From the NCBI RefSeq assembly GCF_024580955.1, contig NZ_JANIKD010000005.1, positions 1 through 64,000 on the forward strand: a stretch of DNA of 64,000 bases, given 5' to 3'. Positions 1 to 9,165 of this stretch are shown here, piece by piece. A program made the translations under genes and the position numbers. This DNA is from Corynebacterium sp. 122RC1. Its GTDB lineage: Bacteria > Actinomycetota > Actinomycetes > Mycobacteriales > Mycobacteriaceae. The notes beneath the pieces were generated by a model. It did no database searches and was not told the origin of the DNA. It worked only from the letters and a program-made list of their open reading frames with translations. The first letter of the stretch is position 1. Every line of letters starts with the position of its first letter.

Positions 1-25
1 GGCGGGGCGGAGGGGGGAGGTGGTG

Positions 26-1042
26 CTACTTCCAGGCGTTGCCTAGGATGTCCAGTCCGTGCAGCGCCTTGTCCCAATTTGGGCTGCGCAGGGACACGAT
101 GAGCTCATCCGCGTTGACCATAGCTGCAAACCGCTCGAGGTACTCCGCCACGTCCGGAGCCGTTCCGATGGCGGTGTAGTTCAGCATGGAAATGATCTGC
201 TGGCCTGCGTAGGAATCCACCAGGTGATCGAGTTGTTCCTCGGTCATCTCCCGGCCACGCCCAGCCATGGACTTCACTGATGCGCGTGCCACCTGGGTGA
301 AGTCCTCCTGCGCTTGCTCCATCGTGTCAGCAGCCGTCACGTTCACCGCGGCAATGAAGTAGGGCTCGGACAATGCCTCTGAAGGGGTGAATTCCTCCCG
401 GTACACCTTGGCAGCGTGCTCCAAGTGTGTGGGGGCAAAGTGGGAGGCAAAGGCGTAGGGCAATCCCAACTTGGCGGCAAGGGTGGCACCAAACAGGGAG
501 GAGCCGAGGATATACAGTGGCACGTTGGTGCCTGCTCCAGGAACTGCCTGCACGCCGGGGATGGGGGAGTTTCCGGCGAGGAACTGCTGCAGTTCCACTA
601 CGTCTTGGGGGAAGGAGTCAGCCGCGCGAGGGTCGCGGCGCAGCGCGCGGCCCAAGGTGGTCTGGTCAGTACCGGGGGCACGGCCAAGGCCTAGGTCAAT
701 ACGCCCTGGGTACAGCTCCGCCAGGGTGCCAAACTGTTCGGCGATGGTATAGGGCGCGTGGTTGGGCAGCATCACGCCACCGGAGCCCAGGCGAATTGTG
801 GAGGTATGCGCTCCTACGTGGGAAATGAGCACTGCCGGTGCGGATGAGGAAATCCTGGGCATGTTGTGGTGTTCGGCGTACCAGACTCGGGAGAATCCGA
901 GCGCTTCGGCGTTTTGGGCAAGTTGCACTGAACGCTTGAAGCTTTGTGCTGGGGCTTCACCTTCATACACAAACGCCAAGTCCAGGATGGAAAGGGTCAA
1001 AGGGCTGCCTTGGGGCTTTGGGAGTGCTGCGTGATCGCTCAT
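26..1042 (-). CDS. LLM-class flavin-dependent monooxygenase (luciferase-like, MsnO8-type)
   Basis: A 338-residue protein of the bacterial luciferase-like fold, which uses reduced flavin and oxygen to oxidise a substrate that cannot be named from sequence. Visible family landmarks are RVWYAEHHNM at residues 52-61, GSGGVMLPNHAPY near 87 and YPGRIDLGLGRAPG at 111-124, which match the MsnO8-like subgroup. Full length for the family, cytosolic, with no signal peptide. Its ATG overlaps the stop codon of the upstream aecD-type gene by four bases (TCAT on the plus strand at 1039-1042), so the two are probably translationally coupled. The pairing with a C-S beta-lyase hints at sulfur compound metabolism, but this is inference. 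Confidence 0.85.
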   Translation of the reverse strand: MSDHAALPKPQGSPLTLSILDLAFVYEGEAPAQSFKRSVQLAQNAEALGFSRVWYAEHHNMPRISSSAPAVLISHVGAHTSTIRLGSGGVMLPNHAPYTIAEQFGTLAELYPGRIDLGLGRAPGTDQTTLGRALRRDPRAADSFPQDVVELQQFLAGNSPIPGVQAVPGAGTNVPLYILGSSLFGATLAAKLGLPYAFASHFAPTHLEHAAKVYREEFTPSEALSEPYFIAAVNVTAADTMEQAQEDFTQVARASVKSMAGRGREMTEEQLDHLVDSYAGQQIISMLNYTAIGTAPDVAEYLERFAAMVNADELIVSLRSPNWDKALHGLDILGNAWK

Positions 1043-2199
1043 TGCACTGCCTCCTTGATTTGCTGGACTGCTTGCTCAAGGATTTCCCGGCTGGTGGCAA
1101 AGTTTAGGCGTGCACAGTGGGAGAACTCAGGGCCAAACCAGGAGCCGTCGTTGAGCATCACCTTGGCATGCTTGAGCAGGAACTCGGATGGGGCGGCGGC
1201 GAGTTCGGCGTTGTGGGCGTTGGTGAAGTCGAGCCACATGAGGAACGTTGCTTCGGGGGCCACAACCTCAATGCCTGGGACAGCATTTGGGAGTGCTTCC
1301 AGAAGGTAGTCTCTATTGGATTTGAGGTAAGCAATTTCTTTGTCCAGGAAGTCCTCGCCATCGCGGTATGCAGCCTCTGCAGCAACCAAACCAAGGGTGG
1401 ATACACCGTCCTTGTGCACGGCGCTGAGGTTGTTCCACACCTTCACGTCCTCGGGGTTGCTGAAAATCATCTGAGCGCACTTCAACCCGGCGGTGTTCCA
1501 GGCCTTTGAGGTAGCGGTGACGGTAATGCAGACTTCTGCGGCTAGTGGGCTCACTCCGGCGGCAACCACGTGGCTTCCATCCAGCACCAATGGGGCATGG
1601 ATTTCATCCACAATCACGCGGGCGTGGTACTTTGCGGCGATCTCCACGAGCTCACGCAGCCACTGCTCGGAAAACGCCAAGCCCAAAGGGTTGAAGGGGC
1701 TGGCCAGGATGATTGAGCGCGCGCCGTCGGCAAAGCCTTGCTCGATTTCCTCCAATGAGAGCCCGCTTGCGCCACTTTCAGAACCCGTGGCGTTGATAAA
1801 GATGCCTTCACGCTCAGCGGCAGCGAGTGTTTGGAAGAACGGCGGGTATGCGGGGATAGGCACGATTACCGGGGAACCCGCTGGTGTGTAGTGTTCCACG
1901 GCTAGGTAGACACCGCGCACTACGTCTGGCAGCGGGAAAATCCACTCGGGCTTGGCCTGGAAGCCGTACCTACGCTGGTAAAACGCCGCTGCCTCCGCGG
2001 TCATCAGGGAACCATCCGGCGGATAACCAAAGGATTCCCGTTCCACCGCGCCGCGCACCGCCTTTAGCACGGCGGGGCAGGTGGAGAAATCGGACTCGGC
2101 TACCCACAACGGCAGTACGTCGTCTGGGTAGCGCGTCCACTTCATGGTGTTGCGATTTTTTAGCTCTGCAAGTGAAGGAAATTCCATGACCCACACCAT
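1039..2199 (-). CDS. aecD: PLP-dependent C-S beta-lyase / cystathionine beta-lyase (MalY/PatB family)
   Basis: A 386-residue fold-type I PLP enzyme. The pyridoxal lysine sits in SKAWNTAGLKC at about residue 232, with DEIHAPL at 198-204 and the substrate-side motif SPFNPLG near 167. Family members cleave C-S bonds of cystathionine or S-aminoethylcysteine, giving a thiol, ammonia and pyruvate; in corynebacteria the member is AecD. It is the first gene of a two-gene minus-strand unit with the luciferase-like oxidoreductase. An in-frame ATG four codons later (2187) is an alternative start; at 2199 a TAGGGT -10-like box lies six bases upstream, which would fit a leaderless transcript. The exact substrate range is uncertain. 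Confidence 0.85.
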   Translation of the reverse strand: MVWVMEFPSLAELKNRNTMKWTRYPDDVLPLWVAESDFSTCPAVLKAVRGAVERESFGYPPDGSLMTAEAAAFYQRRYGFQAKPEWIFPLPDVVRGVYLAVEHYTPAGSPVIVPIPAYPPFFQTLAAAEREGIFINATGSESGASGLSLEEIEQGFADGARSIILASPFNPLGLAFSEQWLRELVEIAAKYHARVIVDEIHAPLVLDGSHVVAAGVSPLAAEVCITVTATSKAWNTAGLKCAQMIFSNPEDVKVWNNLSAVHKDGVSTLGLVAAEAAYRDGEDFLDKEIAYLKSNRDYLLEALPNAVPGIEVVAPEATFLMWLDFTNAHNAELAAAPSEFLLKHAKVMLNDGSWFGPEFSHCARLNFATSREILEQAVQQIKEAVQ

Positions 2200-2304
2200 A
2201 CGCGCACCCTAGGACACGCCGCCCGAATCATTCGAAAACCGCAGACCAAATAGGTTTTCCGGGTGGAAATACAAAGCGGCGCACACCGCCGAATGAGCAG
2301 GGGT

Positions 2305-4155
2305 TTAAAGCCCGGAGAAACCAAAGCGCTTGAGCTGCTCTTTGCTTGCTTCGTTGGCGTCACGGGTCAATGCCAGGAGTTCAGAGTAGATGCCACCGGA
2401 AACCGCCAGCTCGGCAGGGGAGCCAATCTCATCCACATGACCGTCCTTGAGGGTAATGATCTTGTCTACCCCGGCGATGGTGGAAAGACGGTGGGCAATG
2501 ATCACCGTGGTGCGCCCGTGCATGAGCAGTTCCAGACCTTCCTGAACTGCGATTTCTGCCTTGGTGTCCAATGCGGAGGTGGCCTCGTCAAGGATCAGTA
2601 CCGGGGCGTCTTTGAGCATGGCGCGGGCAACCGCAATCCGCTGCTTTTGGCCGCCGGAAAGCCGCAGGCCGCGTTCGCCAATGAGGGTGTCGTAACCGTC
2701 CTGGAATTGGGAGATGAACTCGTGAGCGTTGGCGCGTTTTGCCACCTCAATGACCTGTTCTTCGGTGGCGTCCGGGATGGCGTAGGCAATGTTTTCGCGG
2801 ATCGTGCCGGAAAATAGGCTGGCCTCCTGGAACACCACGCCCACCGAGGCGCGCAGGGCCTCCGCGGAAACCTCAGCCACGTTGTGGCCGCACACTTCAA
2901 GCACGCCACCCTGTGGCTGGTAGAGGCCCAAAAGGAGGTTCACAATTGTGGATTTGCCGCCGCCGGACTCGCCAACCAACGCGATCTTTTCGCCTTCCTT
3001 GGCGTGGAAGGTGACGTTGTGAAGCACCTGCTCACCGGCATCGTAGGCAAAGTCCACCGATTGGAAACTGAGCATATTTTTGCCTGCAACCGGAACCAGC
3101 GGGGTGGCAGGGGTGAGATCCAGCGTGGGCACGTCGGAAGCCGTGGTTGCCGCAGCAATTTGGGGGTTGACCGTTGCCTCAAGCTCCTTGTCCATGATCT
3201 CGAAGTAGTCTTTAGAACCTGCGATGGCGCGTTGGGAGGTGTCTACTACCCAGCTCATCATGGTCATTGGCATGCGTGCCATGTTCACCAGTTGGATAAG
3301 CAGCACCATGTCGCCCAGCGTGAAGAAGCCGTGCAGCGTGCGGTAGAAGAGCATCAGGTAGATGCCAAAGAAAATGAGGTCCATGGTGCCGCCGCGCAGC
3401 ACGTCCATGAAGTGCCAGAAGCGGGACTGTTCGCGGGTAAACACAACGGTGTCACCGAACCGGCGGCCGAAAGTGCTGAGCTCGCGGATCTCGGCAACGA
3501 AACTCTTGACAACCTTGACCTGCCCAATCACCTCCGCGAAGCGGCCACCAGCGAGGTCAATTTGTTCATTCTTTTTGCCCTCAATGCGCTGCCACTTTTT
3601 GCTGGTGATCGCGGTGAGCCACATGTAAATCGGGATGATTACCGCGAGCAGGATCGCCAGCGGCCAGTAGTACCACGCGGAGATGCTCAGGACGGCGATG
3701 ACCGTGACGATCATTGGGAAGAAGTTGTTGGAAAGCGCCTGCATAGCCTGGGTGATAGAGGTGATTGAACGATCCAGACGCGCGATGATTGTGCCCGTCA
3801 CCTGCGTATCAAAATAGCGCTGTGGCATCCCAAGGAGCTTGGCAAAATAGCGCGTGGAAAGCATTTGGCGCAGGCGCGCTGCCATGACGTCGCCGATATA
3901 CCCACCCACGTTGTGAAGCACGGTATTGCCCAGTTGTGCCGCGAGCAGCAGCAATGCCAGGAACACAACGTGCCCGGAAACCTCCTCTACCGAGCGTTCG
4001 CCAGTGACAGCGGCCACGATGGAATCGGTTGCATCCTTCAAAATAAACGGCGTGACCAGGGCAAGGCCCGCCACAAGGACAGCGGAAACGACGACGCCAA
4101 GGTAGTAGGGCCACAGCGTTGCAGCGCTGCGCAAGATCTTTCCGAGGGCTTTCAT
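2305..4155 (-). CDS. ABC transporter, fused permease and ATP-binding subunit
   Basis: About 616 residues from the ATG at 4155 (MKALGKIL); the frame is open to 4236 but the longer start adds an unlikely N-terminus. The first ~320 residues hold six hydrophobic helices of an exporter-type transmembrane domain. The last ~240 form the nucleotide-binding domain, with Walker A GESGGGKST, signature LSGGQKQR, Walker B VLILDEATSALD and an H-loop in IIAHRLST. This layout is that of a homodimeric or paired type IV exporter for lipids, drugs or peptides; the substrate cannot be read from sequence. It is a single-gene unit, divergent from the lipoprotein at 4481. Confidence 0.9.
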   Translation of the reverse strand: MKALGKILRSAATLWPYYLGVVVSAVLVAGLALVTPFILKDATDSIVAAVTGERSVEEVSGHVVFLALLLLAAQLGNTVLHNVGGYIGDVMAARLRQMLSTRYFAKLLGMPQRYFDTQVTGTIIARLDRSITSITQAMQALSNNFFPMIVTVIAVLSISAWYYWPLAILLAVIIPIYMWLTAITSKKWQRIEGKKNEQIDLAGGRFAEVIGQVKVVKSFVAEIRELSTFGRRFGDTVVFTREQSRFWHFMDVLRGGTMDLIFFGIYLMLFYRTLHGFFTLGDMVLLIQLVNMARMPMTMMSWVVDTSQRAIAGSKDYFEIMDKELEATVNPQIAAATTASDVPTLDLTPATPLVPVAGKNMLSFQSVDFAYDAGEQVLHNVTFHAKEGEKIALVGESGGGKSTIVNLLLGLYQPQGGVLEVCGHNVAEVSAEALRASVGVVFQEASLFSGTIRENIAYAIPDATEEQVIEVAKRANAHEFISQFQDGYDTLIGERGLRLSGGQKQRIAVARAMLKDAPVLILDEATSALDTKAEIAVQEGLELLMHGRTTVIIAHRLSTIAGVDKIITLKDGHVDEIGSPAELAVSGGIYSELLALTRDANEASKEQLKRFGFSGL

Positions 4156-4480
4156 GAACAATCGAGCTTTCAATAATGTTGCCAAGGGTTGGATGCTGCG
4201 TATTACGGCATGCGCTGTAGGTGACGCGGCGCCCAAGCGGCGGCTTGTGTGGAGTTGGGCGAGTGTGCTGCTTGGCTGCTTCTGATTGCGCTCCTTCTGC
4301 GCGGCGCAGGTAGTCCCGCACTCCCGAGACCACCTTTCACTGTGCGGCCTTGGGGGCGTCGGAAATGCAAGCGTTGCAACGTCTGGTTGTGCCGTTTTTC
4401 GATGCCGCGGCCAAGCGGACTAAACTTACAGTAACTATGCCCTTGTTGGGTATTTCCAACGATTTGAGGAATCTCACCAC

Positions 4481-4996
4481 ATGCGCTTTGCTCGACTTTC
4501 GTCACAGATGACCGCCCTGGTTGCCGCTGCCGCGCTGGCCACAACCACTTTGAGCGCGTGTTCCCAGGAGGACCCGGCGGTGGCCGAGCTCAGCGTGGCC
4601 CCGACCACCACCGATGCGCCGGCGTTCCAGGCCAAAGAGGTGGACACCATCACCGCCCCGAGCCTCACTGAACGGGTCAAAGACGAGGGCCTCAACGTGG
4701 AGTACGAGCTGCAAGGCGCAGGCTACAACAACGAGGGCGGCGGCAGCGTAATTTACGTGCTGGTGCACAACCTCAACGAGGTCGCCCTGCCTACCGACGC
4801 CATCACTACCTCCCTCAGAGTGAGCGGCACTGAAGTTTCCCCAATAGACGCGGGCACGATTCCGCTGGACCTGCCGCTCGGCCCCCTGGCCTCCACGAAC
4901 CTGCAGTTCGCTTTTGACACCTCCACTGGCAACCTATGGGACGCCACCTTCCGAATTGGCAACGTAGAGTTCAACGGCAATCTAAACAACGTTTAA
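4481..4996 (+). CDS. Secreted lipoprotein with DUF4352-like domain
   Basis: 171 residues with a clear lipoprotein signal: basic start MRFARLSSQM, hydrophobic core, and lipobox LSAC with the lipidated cysteine at residue 27. The mature part begins with an acidic/Thr linker. It then has a beta-rich region (about 60-171) containing VIYVLVHNLNEVALP and alternating hydrophobics, typical of the small immunoglobulin-like DUF4352 fold in Gram-positive lipoproteins. It is likely anchored outside the cytoplasmic membrane. Function unknown. It faces the ABC exporter gene across about 325 bases, so a shared promoter region is possible. Confidence 0.75.
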   Translation: MRFARLSSQMTALVAAAALATTTLSACSQEDPAVAELSVAPTTTDAPAFQAKEVDTITAPSLTERVKDEGLNVEYELQGAGYNNEGGGSVIYVLVHNLNEVALPTDAITTSLRVSGTEVSPIDAGTIPLDLPLGPLASTNLQFAFDTSTGNLWDATFRIGNVEFNGNLNNV

Positions 4997-5608
4997 ATTC
5001 TTGTAAACGCCCAGTTAAACGGTACTTTTTGGTGCTACCCCCGGTGCTGGGGTGGCTTGTACATTTTGTTGTGCGTAGAGGCAGTTAGCATTCTTGCTGG
5101 TTGCCGGTTATTTTCGGGTTGCGTTGAAGGTTATGCAAACCTTTGTGGCGGCGGGGGAGTGAAAAATTTTTCTCCTTCATGGAACCGCGTGGGGGACTTC
5201 AACCGTCTAATAATTTGTGTACGGCTTGCCGCGCAGGCAACGAGGACACACAACGCAGCGGGCTTTCACGCAACCCGGAAACCACCTCATTCCCGGGCTT
5301 GCGACGGCCGGAAATCCCCTCTCCCACCACGAGCAGGGTTTGTCCGCCAGGCTGAATCATCCCAACAAGTATGGGTGTTGGGGTGCGAAAAGGCGCTACA
5401 GGGTGGCCTGACGTGAGGGGCAGCGGGGGTGTGCGTTCACGCGTCGCGCCGCTGCAGAAAGGGCTCGTAGCCTGCGAACATGCCGGAGCGCCCGCAAGGG
5501 TGCATCCCTCGGGGGCATGCGGTTGGCATCAGGTTTTCACATCCCTTGGTGCCAGCCAGCATGCTCCATACGGGATACACAACCGCAATCGTGAAGGGAA
5601 ACCTCAAC
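4997..5608 (+). other. Gene-free spacer between two lipoprotein genes
   Basis: About 600 bases without a convincing gene. Several overlapping short open frames run through it, but none has codon use, a ribosome site or a protein pattern like its neighbours. A TACCCCC/GGGGTG inverted pair near 5035-5053 follows the upstream lipoprotein but lacks a T-tract. A GATACA-like -10 near 5573 lies before the ATG at 5609. Confidence 0.4.
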
Positions 5609-6016
5609 ATGAACCAGGGGCCAAAACTCAGCGACATCAGCACCGAGCACGCGCTCACCCGCGCGCAACTTCCCGACGAGCCCAGCACCCACCCCGCAAC
5701 GCAGGGCGCGCCTGCTGGGGTGAGCAGGGGAGCGTGCGATGGGGTTGTTGGGTTGGTTGGTTTGATGCTGCATTGGATTGGGGTGCTGGAAGGGATTGGG
5801 GCCCGGGCAAAGAGCTGGGCGGGCGCTGGGGGCGGCGCCAGGAATGGAAATGAGAAGATAGCCACACTGTATCGGGGAGATTTGAATCGGGGGATGTTGA
5901 ACGGGGCCACCTCGAGTGGAGCCACACTGTATACAAACGCTAGCCACGGGGGAATACAAACAGGAGATGCTGCAAGCGGAGCTGGGTTGAACGTTGGGCC
6001 GAGTTGGGGACTGGGG
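5609..6016 (+). other. Open in-frame extension upstream of the DUF3558-like lipoprotein
   Basis: The frame of the downstream lipoprotein stays open from 5480. An ATG at 5609 has a good ribosome site (GAAGGGAAA eight bases upstream) and the first ~35 codons (MNQGPKLSDISTEH...) have typical GC-rich third positions. After about 5720 the codons drift to GGG/GGA/TTG-rich, low-complexity sequence, and GCCACACTGTAT recurs exactly 60 bases apart (5861 and 5921). If translated through, the lipobox would sit internally at residue ~157, where it could not work as a signal. I read this as a degenerate or fused leader gene, not as part of the lipoprotein. Confidence 0.35.
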
Positions 6017-6691
6017 ATGGTGCCAACGATGATGAAGGGTGCGGTAGCCGGGATTGTTGCGGTAACAATCGCAGCATGTTCACCGGGGCAAACGGCACTT
6101 ATGGGAGCGGCCGACGTATTGACGGAAAAGTCGGCCAGCAACGAACAAGGCCAAGTAGGGGAATCAGGGCTAGCGGGCGAGGACCAACAATCGGGGCAAA
6201 ACCAGGGGGGAAACGCGGGGTCTGGCAACGAAACGTCTGGCGTTGGGGTGGACTTCGATCCAAACGACCCAGACTTCGACTTCTTCGACCCCTGCGACGG
6301 CACAACGCCGGAACAAAAAATCGCGATGGGGTTGCCGGGGGAATATGAATACGCGAATGTTGACCTTGAGAATTTCTATTCTCAATGTGATTTCCAAATC
6401 CGTTTGGAAAATGGCGACCCTGCAACGGTTTGGTTGATTTCTGCAACGAACTCAATTGATGATATCCGGGAAAACATTACGGTTATTGATGAATCCCCAG
6501 AGTCAAAGTTGAATGGAGTTATTTGGTATTCGGTGGGGCATGGAGCCACTGAACATTGCGTTGCATCGGTTAACACAACAAGAGGTCGCGTTCAAGCCAC
6601 TTATTTATCGATATTTGACGAAAGGGGAATTAACTATATTTGCGCTGAAGCTCAAAAATATCTAGAAGATTTGACTCAACTAATTTACTAG
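6017..6691 (+). CDS. DUF3558-like lipoprotein
   Basis: From ATG 6017 the product is 224 residues, with a short lipoprotein signal MVPTMMKGAVAGIVAVTIAAC (lipidated Cys21). A Gly/Gln/Glu/Asn-rich linker to about residue 80 precedes the conserved domain. That domain carries DFFDPC (Cys93), a YSQC motif (Cys124) and further cysteines at 181 and 209, consistent with the two-disulfide pattern of the actinobacterial DUF3558 family. Location is outer face of the membrane. The gene sits 24 bases before the Gly-rich secreted-type protein at 6715, probably in one transcript. ATG 6029 or 6032 are alternative starts, and 5609 is possible if the upstream extension is real. The biochemical role is unknown. 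Confidence 0.65.
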   Translation: MVPTMMKGAVAGIVAVTIAACSPGQTALMGAADVLTEKSASNEQGQVGESGLAGEDQQSGQNQGGNAGSGNETSGVGVDFDPNDPDFDFFDPCDGTTPEQKIAMGLPGEYEYANVDLENFYSQCDFQIRLENGDPATVWLISATNSIDDIRENITVIDESPESKLNGVIWYSVGHGATEHCVASVNTTRGRVQATYLSIFDERGINYICAEAQKYLEDLTQLIY

Positions 6692-6714
6692 TAAGCCATA
6701 ACAAGGGGGAGAAT

Positions 6715-8571
6715 ATGGATATTAGCTTTGAACTTGGGAAGGCAAAGGAGATCCTGCAGCTTCTGAGAGAAGAAGCAAATTCAGTTTCGACGTTTGAAGT
6801 CGATGGTCTTCTGAAATCAATCAACGGTTCGATTTCGATGAACACAGGTATTTCCAAATGGGGCGCTGCACAGAGCATGGTCCTCTATGGAGGTTCTGGT
6901 TCTGCCAGCGCAATATCAAAATCACTAAGTGAACAAACTAAGTGGCTCTCCGAGGCCTTCGGCGCGAGCCTTGCCGCGCTCACGGGGCAGAATGAGTTTA
7001 TGCGCCGGGGCATGGACATCGCTGACGAGGGCGGTTCGGTGGGCCATGAAGAGGTGTCGTTTCCTACTCGCCCGGCTGCTCACACTGAGAACTTTGAGTT
7101 CCGTACCCCTGAGCACTGGCCTGCGGTGACGTTGGCCCAGCTTGTGCGAGAAATCAACACCACGGATATGGGGCAGATCAGCGCCGCCACCACCACTTGG
7201 AACAATCTTTCACAGCGAGCAGAAAATGTGTCGGCGCGCTTGAACGAGCTAGCCGGCAGCATCGCGAGCTCAACGTCGGGTGACGTCTTCGAGATTGCCA
7301 CCGAGCGAGTCCAAGAAGTTGCTCGCTCCCTGGATTCCTTCTCTCAGCGCAGCAAGATGATGGCGGCAAATCTGCAGCAAGGCCAGGCGACAATCCAAGC
7401 GCTGCAATCCCACGCCAACGCCGTGCAGGCCTACGTGAACTCGATCATCGACCCCATCGCGAAAGTCAGCGCAGAACGCGCAGCAACTCAATCATTGAAC
7501 GCAGTGTTCACCAGCACCATCCCCACCATGGTGCCCACCATCAACAACTTGGTCACGGTAGAGGGCGCAGGTGCCTCCGCCGGTGGCGGCGGGGGATCGG
7601 TCACCGTGGGTATGGACAGCATCGCAGGCACCGAGGGAACTAAGGCCAAAGCCCTCGGCGCCCAAGCTGGTGGGACCACTTCGCCCGCTGTGGCGGCGGC
7701 AACGTCGGCAAGCTCCCCGGAGGCGGCGGTGGCGCAGGCTCGAAACATCGCCACGAACGCCGCGCAGTTCATGGGTCCATCCGGTGTGGGGGGCTTAGGC
7801 TCCCTGCCGGGCTTTGGCGGCTTGGGCATGCTCGGCAACATTGGGCAGCTCACCTCTCCGGCGGGGTTGCAAGGCGGCCTGCCGGCAGGCGGCGCTACAT
7901 TCACCCTCGGCAATTTCAAACCTGGCGCCCTCAACCCGGGTGGGCTCACCTCGGGCACCATTACATCCGGACCTCGATTCAACGGTGCGAACACCGGTCT
8001 TCGCACCCCGCAGTTGGGCGGAACGGCAACCGCGGCAGGTGCCTCGACGGCCGCCTCGCTCCCCAAGGGCTCCGCACTTTCCGGTGGTCTCGCGAAAACA
8101 CCCGCCCTGAATGGCATTTCTGGAGTTGGCAATTCAGGCATGGGCTCCGCAGTGGGCGCCGGCATGATGCCTGGCATCGGTGCAGGTCCAGGCGTTACTG
8201 GTGCCGTTGGGTCTGGCGGGATCGGCGGGATCGGCAGTGCTGGTGGAAAATCAGGTGGCCTTGGGAAGGCTGCTGGTGCAGGTGGATTTGGTGGCGTCGG
8301 AAAGGGAATCCCCGGCAATGCCGTTGGGGCCGCTCCGATGGCCGCCGCCCCCATGGCGCACGCAAAGGGTGCCGACGCGCGCCCGGCTGGTCGCGGGGCA
8401 ATGATGATGGGCGGGGCTCCGATGGCAGGCGCCGCGGGGCAGCAATCCAAGCAAGGCAAAGTGAAGAGTGTGACTAGCCCTGCTGAGCGGGAGGGGAATG
8501 TCGCGGCTTTGCTGGGCGAACGGCCATCGGTGGTTCCCGGCGTGATTGGGGCGTGGGTTCGGCAGGGATAA
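6715..8571 (+). CDS. Helical WXG/PPE-like N-terminus with long Gly/Ala/Pro/Met-rich tail; putative secreted protein
   Basis: 618 residues. Residues 1-105 are mainly helical with a KWG turn at 48-50. Residues 150-265 form a second amphipathic helical pair starting TTWNNL (Trp162) and rich in A, E, Q and R, reminiscent of WXG100/PPE/EspB-type substrates. From ~285 to ~600 the chain is low complexity (Gly, Ala, Pro, Met), like the disordered tails of such substrates. There is no Sec signal, and I see no clear YxxxD/E export signal. A ribosome site GGGGGAG precedes the ATG. It follows a DUF3558-like lipoprotein gene, a pairing I recall beside PPE-type genes in other actinobacteria. The secretion assignment is inference. 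Confidence 0.5.
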   Translation: MDISFELGKAKEILQLLREEANSVSTFEVDGLLKSINGSISMNTGISKWGAAQSMVLYGGSGSASAISKSLSEQTKWLSEAFGASLAALTGQNEFMRRGMDIADEGGSVGHEEVSFPTRPAAHTENFEFRTPEHWPAVTLAQLVREINTTDMGQISAATTTWNNLSQRAENVSARLNELAGSIASSTSGDVFEIATERVQEVARSLDSFSQRSKMMAANLQQGQATIQALQSHANAVQAYVNSIIDPIAKVSAERAATQSLNAVFTSTIPTMVPTINNLVTVEGAGASAGGGGGSVTVGMDSIAGTEGTKAKALGAQAGGTTSPAVAAATSASSPEAAVAQARNIATNAAQFMGPSGVGGLGSLPGFGGLGMLGNIGQLTSPAGLQGGLPAGGATFTLGNFKPGALNPGGLTSGTITSGPRFNGANTGLRTPQLGGTATAAGASTAASLPKGSALSGGLAKTPALNGISGVGNSGMGSAVGAGMMPGIGAGPGVTGAVGSGGIGGIGSAGGKSGGLGKAAGAGGFGGVGKGIPGNAVGAAPMAAAPMAHAKGADARPAGRGAMMMGGAPMAGAAGQQSKQGKVKSVTSPAEREGNVAALLGERPSVVPGVIGAWVRQG

Positions 8572-8581
8572 CCAAAGCCGT

Positions 8582-8587
8582 TAAGCT
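8582..8587 (+). promoter_or_regulatory. -10 box for idi (probable leaderless transcript)
   Basis: TAAGCT ends eight bases before the ATG at 8596, the spacing expected if transcription starts at the start codon. There is no good ribosome site between them. The -35 region is not recognisable. Confidence 0.35.
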
Positions 8588-8595
8588 AGGTGGCT

Positions 8596-9165
8596 ATGGC
8601 CCAAGAACCTGAACTGGTAGTGCTCGTTGACGAACACGGCACCCCCACCGGGGTAGCAGAGAAGGCAACCGTGCATACGGAAAATACCCCGTTGCACCTT
8701 GCCTTTTCCTGCTACCTCCGCAATGCGCAGGGCGAGATACTGCTTACCCGGCGTGCCTTGGGCAAACTCACCTGGCCTGGCGTCTGGACGAACTCCGCGT
8801 GCGGGCACCTCGCCCCGGAGGAAACTGCTTATCAGGCACTGCGTAGAAGGGTGCCCCATGAACTGGGGATTGCCGTGGAGGCACTCACTGATGTTTGCGA
8901 AATCCTGCCCCACTTCTCCTACCGGGCCGTGGATTCCAAGGGAATTGTGGAGTGGGAGCTCTGCCCAGTGTTTGTGGCGCAGCTTTCGGGCCAGGAAATT
9001 TCACCGCGTGCCGACGAAGTTGAGGAACACGCTTGGGTAGGCCCAAGCCAGCTCCTCGCCGCCATAGACGCCGCCCCATTTGCGTTTTCCCCGTGGATGG
9101 TGGAACAGCTCAGCCACCCCGAGCTGCGCGAAGTGCTACTCGAACACAAATCGAGCGGTGTCTAG
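8596..9165 (+). CDS. idi: Isopentenyl-diphosphate delta-isomerase, type 1
   Basis: 189 residues; interconverts isopentenyl and dimethylallyl diphosphate, supplying both C5 units for prenyl chains such as the decaprenyl carrier made by UppS (27480). The Nudix-fold enzyme shows the catalytic cysteine in TNSACGHL, the metal-binding RRALGK/EETAYQALRRR region, and the second catalytic acid in IVEWELCPVF. Length is normal for the family. A GTG six bases earlier (8590) is an alternative start, but ATG 8596 fits the -10 box. The last 30 bases overlap the 3' end of the convergent maltokinase-like gene. Confidence 0.93.
   Translation: MAQEPELVVLVDEHGTPTGVAEKATVHTENTPLHLAFSCYLRNAQGEILLTRRALGKLTWPGVWTNSACGHLAPEETAYQALRRRVPHELGIAVEALTDVCEILPHFSYRAVDSKGIVEWELCPVFVAQLSGQEISPRADEVEEHAWVGPSQLLAAIDAAPFAFSPWMVEQLSHPELREVLLEHKSSGV

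Noticed and set aside
7488-8459. 323-codon open frame on the minus strand
   Set aside because: It mirrors the Gly/Ala-rich coding region on the plus strand and is Pro/Ala-rich by base composition only.
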